From NCBI GenBank assembly GCA_008933995.1, contig WARS01000134.1:1-64000 (forward strand): 64,000 nucleotides of DNA, given 5' to 3'. Shown here piece after piece: positions 1-8,831 of this stretch. Under the pieces are notes generated by a model. That model was given only the letters and a program-made list of their open reading frames with translations, made no database searches and had not been told where the DNA came from. Position numbers and translations under genes: made by a program. The DNA is from Datnioides undecimradiatus. Lineage: Eukaryota; Chordata; Actinopteri; Lobotiformes; Datnioididae. Position 1 is the first letter of the stretch. The number at the start of each line of letters is the position of its first letter.

Positions 1-1130
1 CTACAGACACGTTAACTCCGTGTTTATTCCACAACATACCTGAGAAAGGCCTGAAATAGTCACGGGAGAGCTGAGAGCGGCGTTTCCTCACTGAGAGCTG
101 TACTCGAATGAGGAAGTTACTGCAGAGTCCCCTCGGTAGCAGGCGCAGACGGAAATAATCGACCTCCAGCTGCAGGATTACGACCACCATGAACTGTTTG
201 AACTTGTGACAGACTATGTATTGCTTTAAACACAGATCAGCAGGGACCAGTCAACACCAACCGCAGCCAGGCTCCAACAGCAGGCGGGTCGGACAGTGTC
301 CTGCAGCTTCACAGAGCTCAGGTTGCAGGAAGTCCCAGACCTGTTCACATCCTGTTATATCTGTAGGCCACTTGCAGTTTGCAGAGCGCCGTAGTTTGCA
401 GCCCTACTGTCTCTTCTTTGCCGAGCGGGACCTTCTGACCACATCTTGACCCGAGCACACAAACAAACAGCGTCTCTGTCTCTGGACTCTGTCTGAGCAG
501 GACTCATGTCGGGGTGTGGCGCACAGATGTAACATCTCACAGTCTACCACACCAACACATCTCCATCACCTCTGTCCCCTGGTCACCAAACATCCGTCCC
601 AGCACAGCTCCTGGTCTACAGACAAGTTTGTCAGGGGGGCGACTGTTGTGATGATAACAAAAGTGAGCCATTCAGCAGGTGAACTGACAGGTAGCTGCAC
701 AGTTACTACAATATGTTTGTCTGCTCAGCTCACAGAGCAACACCACCTGTCACTGTTTGATGGCCACACAGAGACTTTCCCTCCAGCTACATGAGCTACA
801 GACACAGTCAGAGGAAAGGTACAAGGACTGATCAGTCCATCCATGTGCACCAATCACACTCTGAGCAACAGACGAATTGTCATCAGTTTGCCTTCAAACA
901 CCTTTGGACGTGCTGAGAGACGCTTGTTTCACCACTGATGACATTACACCGTTCATGTTTCTCAAAGCCAAACAACTTTATTTAGAGTCCACACGTATGA
1001 AACAAGTTAGCAGATAGAAAATATGTAGAGCCGCTAAGTTACATGGACTGAACATTCATTGAACTGTTGCCTCTGAACGTCAATGTTTGTTATCACATAA
1101 ACACAACTTCAACTACAAGTGTGCACAATG
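1..1130. other. Upstream intergenic DNA, nothing recognised
   Basis: I see no coding signal, RNA gene or recognisable repeat here. The open frames are short, overlap on both strands and have no known motif. A TTTATT near positions 24-29 could be a minus-strand AATAAA polyadenylation signal of a gene reading in from the right, but no matching exons were found, so it is only noted. Confidence 0.5.
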
Positions 1131-2113
1131 CTCTATATCAGAGGTCACTAACTGGCCGACTGCGGTCCGGGTCCGGACCCAGAAGCTGTCCCGTACAGAC
1201 CCAGACCTACAGCCAAAACAGAGGCGTTAGGATTCAAAGCCTGACGGGCGCTTCTGTTTTAAGCGGCGCAGCTTTTGTAGTCTTTATGGTAGTGGTTTAG
1301 TGGATGAGGAAACGTACAGACCTATTACATGTGAGTTAAGCCCTACCATGTGATCCTACTCAGCCAATCAAGTCTGTGCATTTCAGGCAGTGAACACTGT
1401 GACTTTACAGTGCAGACAGAGAAAGACGGAGTCAGACGGAGACAATAAGGAACAAATGGCGCTCTCCAAAAAAAGAGAAGTGACAGTGAAAATAGAGCAT
1501 TTAATCCAAACGGACAGACTCATTTCTGTTCACACGTCCCACTGGGAGCAACTGCCAGGCAGCTTTCTCCACAATGAATATCATCCAAACTAAATATGGC
1601 TCCAGACTCAACAAGGAGCACCTCCACATGTGTATGAGAAGGGCCCTGACTCCATTCAAGCCCAGGTTGGAGAGCTGAATATAAGAGGGGAAGAAGGTGA
1701 ACCTCTCAGACCGTTCAGCTGTTAACATGTGTTGACATTTAGAGTCTGTAGAACTGGTTGAGACTGAAAAGGGGAAACAGAAAAGTGGAAATTCAAGCTT
1801 AGTTTATTTTTCTGAAGTCAAACACTGTATTTGAACATTTTCACATTTGATTCATTTGCTCTTATTTTGAAATGCAGCCCTACTTTTATTCAGTAAATGA
1901 GAACATTATACACAGCGGCAGTCACACGTTCAGTTCTGTGTTACCTGACAATAAAAACTGTTTTTGAATTGTACTGAATTCATTTGATGTGACTGAGGTA
2001 TTGATTACATGCAGACGTGGATACAGCTGCTAGGCTACTTAAATATATATCACTAAACAGAATTTCTCTGACTGGGCCTCTTTAACCTTCAGTTGAATAC
2101 CCCTGCTCTATAT
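1131..2113 (+). mobile_element. hAT-like non-autonomous DNA transposon with 8-bp target duplication
   Basis: The 8-mer CTCTATAT occurs exactly at 1131-1138 and again at 2106-2113. Between the copies, the element starts CAGAGGT (1139) and ends ACCCCTG (2105). These ends are inverted repeats of each other with one mismatch. An 8-bp duplication and CAG...CTG ends are the hallmarks of hAT-superfamily transposons. An ATG at about 1456 opens a short frame beginning MALSKKREV. This resembles the start of hAT/ZBED-type transposases, but the frame soon breaks, so no working transposase is encoded. The superfamily call rests on ends and duplication length; the link of the short frame to a transposase is inference. 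Confidence 0.75.
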
Positions 2114-2454
2114 GAATGCAGATAAAGTGGCAGCATGTTCTAATTCCTCAGTACTGCACAATCTGTGGCTGCAGAGAGGAACACAAATATAGAAAATACA
2201 GCATCTGCTGGAGACACATTTGGCTTCTTTGCACATTGCATTTAGAGCAAAGCTGTTTGAGCGTTTTAAAAGGTTTTGTGCAGCTCAATAATGTTTAAGT
2301 GCAAAGAAAAGTGCACACAACAACAATGAAATACACATTATAGAACGGTAACAGCAATGGGAGAGGAAGTTAAAGGAAGTGGAGGTCAGATCTAATCATT
2401 TCTGCGCTGTATCAAGGATACCAGCAGGGCCCACATCATAAAGCAGAGTTAATC
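2114..2454. other. Spacer between hAT-like element and LINE composite
   Basis: No coding or structural RNA signal is seen. The 3' part (from about 2340) could be the unrecognised upstream end of the LINE fragment that becomes readable at 2455, but I cannot place a boundary. Confidence 0.4.
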
Positions 2455-4221
2455 AGTCATCCCCAACAACAAGTCATGGGTGACCAGCAGCCTGAAAGTC
2501 CTTTTAAACCAAAAGAAAGAGGCCTTCAGGCAGGGTGACAGGGACAGAGCAAAGGCACTGCAGAAAGAGCTGAAGGTGAAGATCAGGGAGGGGAAACAAG
2601 CCTATAGGCAGAAACTGGAACATCAGCTACAGCAGGACGGTGTGAAACAGGTCTGGTCAGGCATGAGGAAGATCACAGGCCTGGGGGGGAAGGGAGGACC
2701 CCTGCCTGTCGAAGATCAGGACTGGGTCATGAATGCCTTCTTTAACAGAGTCGACAACTCCACCTCCTGCTTTCATCAGCTGCCTGTCCCCTCGCTACAC
2801 CCCGTCAGAGTCCAAAACCTTGCTCCCAGTCCCCATCCACTCACCAGCTTGGTCTCCACCCCCAACACACTCACCCATAACACTCCAGCCATTTCAGGTG
2901 AAGAGAGAACTGGACAAAAGCGGCTGGTCCTGATGGTATCAGCCTTAGACGTCTTAGGACCTGCTCCAGTCAGCTGTGCAACATCCTCACACACCTCTTC
3001 AACCTGAGTCTGGAACTACAAAAGGTTCCCACACTGTGGAAAACGTCCTGCATCGTTCCAGTCCCCAAAAAGAGCCTCCCTGCTGATGCCAGTGACTACA
3101 GGCCTGCAGCCCTTACTTCTCACGTCATAAAGACACTTGAGAGGTTGGTCCTCTCCTGCCTAAGACCCAGGGTGAGGACACAAACGGATCCACTACAGTT
3201 TGCATACCAGCCCAACATCGGTGTGGATGATGCCCTCATCTACTTGTTGCAGAGGACCCATGGCCATCTGGACTCCTCTGATGCGACTGTAAGGATCACG
3301 TCCTTCGATTTCTCGAGTGCCTTCAACACAATTCAGCCAGGACGGCTGAGTGAGAAGATGAGGATCCAGCACTGGTGGACTGGACGATGGACTACCTGAC
3401 TGGCAGGCCACAGTTTGTGCGACTGAAGAACTGCGTCTCCAGCAGAGTCCTGAGTAGCACAGGGGCCCCACAAGGAACTGTGTTGTCCCCTTTCCTCTTC
3501 ACAATCTACACATCAGACTTCCAGTACAACACCGACGCTTGCTTTCTTCAGAAGTTTTCTGATGACTCAGTGATCGTCGGCTGTATCAGTGGAGGTCGGG
3601 AAGAGGAGTACAGGGACACGATTGCAGACTTTGTGGACTGGTGCAACTTCAACCAACTCCAGCTGAACATCTCCAAAACCAAGGAAATGGTGAATGACTT
3701 CTGGAGGAGGAGGCCCTCACCGGCCCCAGTCACCATCTGAGGCACAGAGGTGGAGGTTGTCCCCAGCTACAAGTACCTGGGAGTGCACCTGGATGACAAG
3801 CTGGACTGGTCCAGACACATGGAGACAGCGTACAAGAAGGTTCAAAGCAGACTGTATTTCCTGAGGAGGCTTAAATCCTTCAACATCTGCAGACCTCTTC
3901 TGTGCACCTTCTACCAGACTGTGGTGGCCAGTGCACTGTTCTTTGGTGTTGTGTGCTGGGGGGAGGGGGCTCGCTCTATGGACAGTAACAGACTCAACAA
4001 ACTGATTAAGAGAGCGAGCTCCACCATCGGGGCTGAGCTGGACTCAGTCCAGCAGGTGGCCAAGGTGAGGATGCTCAGGAAACTGGCCTCCATCCTGAGC
4101 AATGCCTCACAGCTACTGCACGATCTGAAGGTGTTTCAGTGGAGCACCTTCAGTCACAGACTGATCCCACCAAGGTGCAAGACTAGGAGCTCCTGACTAG
4201 GAGCAGGAAGTCCTTCCTGAG
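2455..4221 (+). mobile_element. L2/CR1-like LINE fragment A, reverse transcriptase, degraded
   Basis: This is a piece of the second ORF of a non-LTR retrotransposon common in fish genomes. From 2465 the frame reads SWVTSSLKVLLNQKK, the linker before the reverse transcriptase. The RT follows in broken frames: LQFAYQPN-type motif near 3196, FDFSSAFNT near 3304, GAPQGTVLSP at 3462-3491, the catalytic FSDD box at 3555-3566, and KYLGVHLDDKLDW near 3771. At least one frameshift lies near 3350-3375, and a premature TGA at 3738-3740 sits where the frame continues on both sides. No endonuclease domain is seen upstream, so the copy is 5' truncated and dead. It ends where a different LINE fragment begins, near 4222. 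Confidence 0.85.
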
Positions 4222-4455
4222 AGCATCCTGAGCAGCTGCATCACTGTGTGGTCTGGGAGCACCACCACAATGGACCATAAGCGTCTGCAGAGAGCGGTAA
4301 AGCCCGCTGAGAGGATCGTCAGGACACCGTTACCCTCCCTGAAGGCCGTCTGTCACAGCAGAGTCCACAGACCAGCTCGTGTTATTGTTGAGGACTTCAC
4401 CCACCCGCGACACAAACTGTTCACACCTCCGCCCTCTGGCAGGAGGTACACCAGG
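4222..4455 (+). mobile_element. L2-like LINE fragment B, C-terminal piece
   Basis: The frame reads ESILSSCITVWSGS, then LQRAVKPAERI and PTHPRHKLF...PSGRRYTRI. That is the conserved C-terminal stretch found after the reverse transcriptase in fish L2-like LINEs. It directly follows fragment A without the 3' end of A, and is itself followed by sequence that belongs upstream of an RT domain. The fragment is therefore a separate inserted or rearranged piece of a family close to fragment C. Boundaries are accurate to roughly 10-20 bases. Confidence 0.7.
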
Positions 4456-5512
4456 ATCATGGACTACAGACCCACACTGCAGACCTGCGACAGCTCCACT
4501 GCTCTGCTGAACAAGCTAAATGACTTCTTCGCCCGCTTTGAGGCACTCAACAGCACCCCTGCACAGAAGACCCCTCCCCCTCCTGTCAACACACAAAGGA
4601 TGTGTGCTGAGCCCCCTGCTCTTGACACTGCTGACCCACTGCACACCGACACACAGCTCCAACCTACTCATCAAGTTTGCGGACGACACAACTGTGGTGG
4701 GCCTCATCAACAACGTAGATGAGTCAGCCTACAGGAGTGAGGTGAGCCGCCTGGCCGTGTGGTGCAGAGACAACAATCTCTCTCTGAATGTGGAGAAGAC
4801 GAAGGAGATTGTTGTGGCCTTCAGGAGAGCGCACACCCAGCATGCTCCTCTGACCATCAACAGTGCTGCTGTGGAGAGAGTGAGCAGCACCAAGTTCCTG
4901 GGTGTGCACGTCACAGAGAACCTCTCCTGGACCAACAACACCGCATCACTGGCCAAGAAGGTTCAGCAGCGTCTCTACTTCCTGCCCCAGCCCCCATCGT
5001 GTGCAGCTTTTACAGAGGCACCATCGAGAGCATCCTGACCAGCTGCATCACTGTGTGGTAGGGTGCCTGCACCGCTTCCTGTCTCAGGACCCTCCAGCGC
5101 ATAGTGAGAGCAGCTGAGAAGATTGTTGGTGCCTCTCTCCCCTCCCTTCAGGACATCTACGACACCCACCTCAATCGCAAAGCCCTCTGTATTGTGGGTG
5201 ATCCCACCCACCCGGCACACAGCTTCGTCAGTCTGCTGCCAACAGGGAGGAGACTGCAGAGTCTCTGGGCCAGGACCAGGAGACTCAGGGACAGCTTTAT
5301 CCACCAGGCTGTCAGGAAGCTGAACTCCCTCCCTGCTCTGCCCCTCCTGACCCCCGCACACACAAACTCTGGACTCTGAACCCCCTGAACATTTTTTTTG
5401 TATAGATTTACTATATTTTTTTGATTTGTGTTCACCGTGGGGTCTTAGAGGATTGCAATGTCAATACTATGTATGTGCTACATGCTGGTATTGACAATAA
5501 AGCTGACTTTGA
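4456..5512 (+). mobile_element. L2-like LINE fragment C with internal deletion and intact 3' tail
   Basis: It begins with the pre-RT linker (LLNKLNDFFARFEALNSTPAQK, about 4508-4573). Near 4597-4600 it jumps directly to GCVLSPLL, the middle of the RT domain, so the N-terminal half of the RT has been deleted. The catalytic FADD box (4676-4687), a NLSLNVEKTKE stretch and a KFLGVHV motif follow. Another frame break is near 4983. The C-terminal part (AAEKIVGASLPSLQDIY, RKLNSLP) runs to a stop at 5377-5379. The 3' untranslated tail contains an AATAAA (5496-5501) and a GACTTTGA-like end typical of such LINEs. The copy is non-functional. Confidence 0.8.
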
Positions 5513-5839
5513 GTTTCACTTTACAGAGGAATCAGGAGGAGAGGAGACAGGAAGGACTCTGTGTTTGGATGGAATGATCAGTCCTGGAGTCTGAGCTGCT
5601 CTGATGGTCGTTACTCTGTCTGGCACAATAACAGAGAACCAGTCCTCCATCTCTCCTCCTCCTCCTCCTCCTCCTCTGGTAGAGTAGCAGTGTATGTGGA
5701 CTGTCCTGCTGGCTCTCTGTCCTTCTACAGAGTCTCCTCTGACAAACTGATCCACCTCCACACCTTCAACACCACCTTCACTCAGCTTCTTTATCCTGGG
5801 TTTGGATTCTGGTCTGCAGGTTCCTCAGTGTCTCTGTAG
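5511..5839 (+). pseudogene. B30.2/SPRY domain C-terminal fragment
   Basis: The frame reads VSLYRGIRRRGDRKDSVFG, then WNDQSWSL, YSVWHNN, a serine run, GRVAVYVDCPAGSLSFYRV, LIHLHTFNTTF and LYPGFGFW, ending with TAG at 5837-5839. This is the C-terminal half of a PRY-SPRY (B30.2) domain, the ligand-binding end of fish TRIM, NLRC3-like and related proteins. The PRY half and any upstream exons are missing. The open frame meets the LINE tail at its left edge, so the exon looks truncated by or fused to the retrotransposon. A live terminal exon fed by a distant splice site is possible but no acceptor is visible. The parent gene cannot be named. Confidence 0.75.
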
Positions 5840-5851
5840 GAGGGAGACAAC

Positions 5852-5935
5852 TTCCAGCCCTCAGCACGGTCTGACAGGACTGATTCCTCTCAGCCCTCAG
5901 CACGGTCTGACAGGACTGATTCCTCTCAGCCCTTT
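5852..5935 (+). repeat. Short tandem duplication after the SPRY fragment
   Basis: A unit of about 36 bp (CAGCCCTCAGCACGGTCTGA and on to GATTCCTCT) occurs twice in tandem with near identity, followed by a partial third start. It lies just after the SPRY stop codon, in what would be its 3' untranslated region. Confidence 0.75.
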
Positions 5936-6197
5936 ACCAGTGTCTGTTTCAGTGAGTCAACCCAAGGACAGACAGAGACCTCAGAGCAACAGACAGCGTT
6001 TCTGTTGCACTGTGTCAAACTCTGAAATATTAAACTTGAACACAACAGGCGACTCGCTGACGACAACACCTTTATGTGAGTGTGATGTGACTCGCCCAGC
6101 GTCTCAGCGCTCACCTGGAACCAGCAGCTGATGAGTCTGCTGTCTCTGGTCTCCGGGCAGTGAGTTTGATGTCCCCGAGCACAAAGAAAGAAAAGTG

Positions 6198-6245
6198 GAT
6201 CGATAGATAGATACTTTATTAATCCTGAAGGAAATCCAGGAAAGT
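6198..6245 (-). mobile_element. LINE/SINE 3' tail remnant, reverse orientation
   Basis: Read on the minus strand this gives a GATTAATAAAGTATC segment followed by (TATC)n. This is the tail form shared by many fish L2-like LINEs and the SINEs that use their machinery. Only the tail is recognisable; the upstream body (to the right) was not identified. Confidence 0.5.
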
Positions 6246-7360
6246 ATGATCTCAGTCGTGTAACGTTCAACTGTGTAAATGTTCTGTTCAAAACCTAATA
6301 ATCTATCCTTTCAGCTCACATCATCATCAGTAGCTGCTGTGATGAGCTGGTCCCATATTCCTGATCAACTTGTCAATACAGAAGTTTACATTTGAATCTT
6401 ATCAGAACTTATTTGTTCTCTGATCATGTGATCGCTCTGCTGATCATCTTAATGGCTTCAAATGTTAATCCTGTGTTTAACCCTGTCAGAGCACTTTGTA
6501 CCTTTGTTTTAAAAAGTGCTTCATAAGTAAAGTTTATTAATATATTGGGATTATTTTCCCATTCACAGTCATTTATCCCATCAGCATTGAACTATAACCT
6601 TGATATGAGAGTTTGGGGGATTTTATATGATCACATTAAGTTGCTGTTCACATAGAATATCTGAGTAAGATTAGTTGATGGCAACGTAATCGCTGTAAGA
6701 TAATAAGGAGCGCTGTGATTGGTCCATCACGTACGTATGAGCGAGTAAGACTCACTGTGCGTGTGTGTCAGTCTGCTCTTCTCACTAATAAAGATCATTA
6801 AACGAAGTTGTGCACTAATGTCAAATGTCTAATTTAACGTGGTTGGTGGTGAATTTCACAAACGTCACACAGCCAAATGTTAAAAACAGACTTTTCCACG
6901 TGTCGCTGTCACAGTTTGTGACGTCTTAACGGACGCATTGTTAATATTTCAGTGGTTAATGTGGCCGCGGTGAGAGGCAGCAGACAGAGATTAGCACCAT
7001 TGTTGTTGTCTTTGACATTATCCCAGTTAATCCCCAGCGTTCCTGAAGGTGTTACCGCTCAGTGCTGCACACGCCAACAGAGTCTGTGAAGGAGATGTTC
7101 CCATCAGCCTCGGCTGCACTTTGTTGCTACTTCCTGTTTTGTTACTGATCATATGTTAGCATGCTAACACATAAACTTTAGCCTCAGAGTCTCTTCAGGC
7201 TCAGCATGCAGACATCCAAACCTCTGATTGGGAGCTTCCCTGGTGATGTCACACTGTGGGAGAGCAGCAGGTCACATGATCAAGATCCACTGATTGATCA
7301 ACGTCCAATAGGAACGAATAAAGGAAAGGAGTCACCTGGCGGGGAGCGTCCTCCACAGGC
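6246..7360. other. Intergenic DNA upstream of the likely myo6 promoter
   Basis: No gene, RNA or known repeat seen. The region is AT-rich with scattered short open frames that lack any motif. It may hold distal promoter elements of the gene that starts downstream. Confidence 0.4.
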
Positions 7361-7526
7361 TACACCTGACTGCAAAGTTACTGTTACCCTAAATACTCTA
7401 ATTACATTTGGCTGCAAAGTTACTTTTACTCTAAATACTCTAACTTCATTTACTTTTACTCTAAATACTCTAACTACACCTGACTGCAAACTTACTTTTA
7501 CTCTAAATACTCTGATTACATTTGAC
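7361..7526 (+). repeat. Minisatellite, about 43-bp unit, just upstream of promoter region
   Basis: Three full and one shortened copies of a unit containing CTGCAAAGTTACTTTTACTC and AAATACTCTAA run in tandem. The third copy lacks the CTGCAAAG part. The array keeps an open frame by chance, which explains a spurious long reading frame across 7206-7859. Confidence 0.8.
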
Positions 7527-7559
7527 ATCATACCCTCCTCCATCATTTGCACCTGTAAC

Positions 7560-7735
7560 ATCCACCTGCACGTGAACCTGCAGCCGTGCGGGTGCGTGTG
7601 TCCCACCTCGGATGCTCGCTTGTCTAGCAGAGCCCACCTGAGCGGGACAGCGCCCCCCGCAGGTGAACTCGCCTCGCCGGGGAGTATTTATCCGGCTCGT
7701 GACGTCACGGGGCCAGTTTCCCAGGATTGCTGCGG
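7560..7735 (+). promoter_or_regulatory. Likely myo6 promoter, CpG-rich with palindromic CRE
   Basis: Sequence composition shifts to CpG-rich from about 7570 to 8060, against a CpG-poor surround. A perfect cAMP-response palindrome TGACGTCA lies at 7700-7707 and a TATA-like TATTTAT at 7685-7691. A good splice donor follows at 7919, as expected for a short non-coding first exon. Assignment to myo6 is inference: this is the nearest promoter-like stretch upstream of the coding start on the same strand. The exact start site is not visible. Confidence 0.45.
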
Positions 7736-7918
7736 GAGTTGGAGGCTACAGGGCGGGGAGAGTGTGGCCCAGGCTGCCGGAGCGGACATCTCTCATCTGG
7801 AGACACCCGGCGCGGCTGTGTTTGGGACCTGCGCTCTCTGTCTGTGGATTTTTATTTAAAAACTACACAATCCTCTGAAAACACGCCGCGGAGGCCCGGG
7901 AGTTCACGCACAAGCGAG
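7736..7918 (+). other. myo6: Candidate non-coding first exon of myo6 (5'UTR)
   Basis: GC-rich sequence without a conserved reading frame ends in GCGAG followed by GTAGGC at 7919, a plausible donor. The first coding exon begins with a clear acceptor at 23823 and 20 untranslated bases, so at least one upstream 5'UTR exon must exist. This is the best candidate. The left edge is a guess because the start site cannot be read from sequence. Confidence 0.4.
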
Positions 7919-8778
7919 GTAGGCGACACCGGCAGCCGTTTGCATGCACCGGGGAGAATTCCCCACAATAAGGCGGAGATGTTAGCTAGCCTACGGGCTA
8001 CAGCGCGCAGCAGAGCCCCGCTGCTGTCAGGAGGAAAACCGTCAACACGCAGCTGAGAGCTCCGGCACAGAACCTTTACCTCACAGCCGTTTAGTCCAAA
8101 CTACAAATCCCTTCAGGTTTAAGTCATTCCTGCCTGAGTCGTGCTTGGATTTGTCTAGCTTTGTTAAGAGCAGTTGGCACCAGACTTCCTTGACCTATAT
8201 GTCAAATTTATGTTTTTGGCTCATCACTAGAGGCATGTATCAATAAGAGCATCGGCGAATAGATATTTTGACCAAGCAGGGCACACTTTATAATTCGGCA
8301 TATAAACCCTCCACCGTGCCTTCTTTTATTTTAGTGCTGCTTCAACTTTTTCATCACAATCAACGGCGCTGCCGATGCCACCATCGGGTGAACTATGGCG
8401 AGAGAACACAGTAGCAAACAATGTTTAAAAGTTGGATTATTTAAATGTGATAATGATTTGTGGATCATATGTGCACCGATTTAAAGAAAATCATCCACTG
8501 AATCAGAATAAAGTGATGATTCATTGTTCATAGAGTGAAAACGTGGCTGGTCATCGACTCGATTCCAAAATCTGGTGCTTTTCGAACGAGGTTCGTCTCG
8601 GCGTCAGATTGCTGTCCGGCCGGCTACAGCGAGCATTTAGCACAAGCCCCGTTTACATTAGATGAAAAGGGACAGAGCTTGGCACGGTTCACTGGCGCGT
8701 ACATGACATGAGAGGCTGTGTTGTTGCACGGCAGAAGCACCAATATGTCAGAGCTCACAATACAAGCACGGCTGCGGC

Positions 8779-8781
<3 letters not shown>

Positions 8782-8828
<47 letters not shown>
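8782..8828. repeat. (CA)n microsatellite
   Basis: About 23 uninterrupted CA dinucleotides. The run is open in several frames and produces spurious threonine-histidine and valine-cysteine reading frames. Confidence 0.95.

Positions 8829-8831
<3 letters not shown>

Noticed and set aside
3375-4196. Functional reverse transcriptase gene
   Set aside because: There is an in-frame TGA at 3738-3740, a frameshift upstream and no endonuclease domain; it is a dead LINE copy.
7206-7859. 217-codon open frame on the + strand
   Set aside because: It runs through the 43-bp minisatellite and the CpG-rich promoter region and has no known motif. The repeat and GC content explain the lack of stops.
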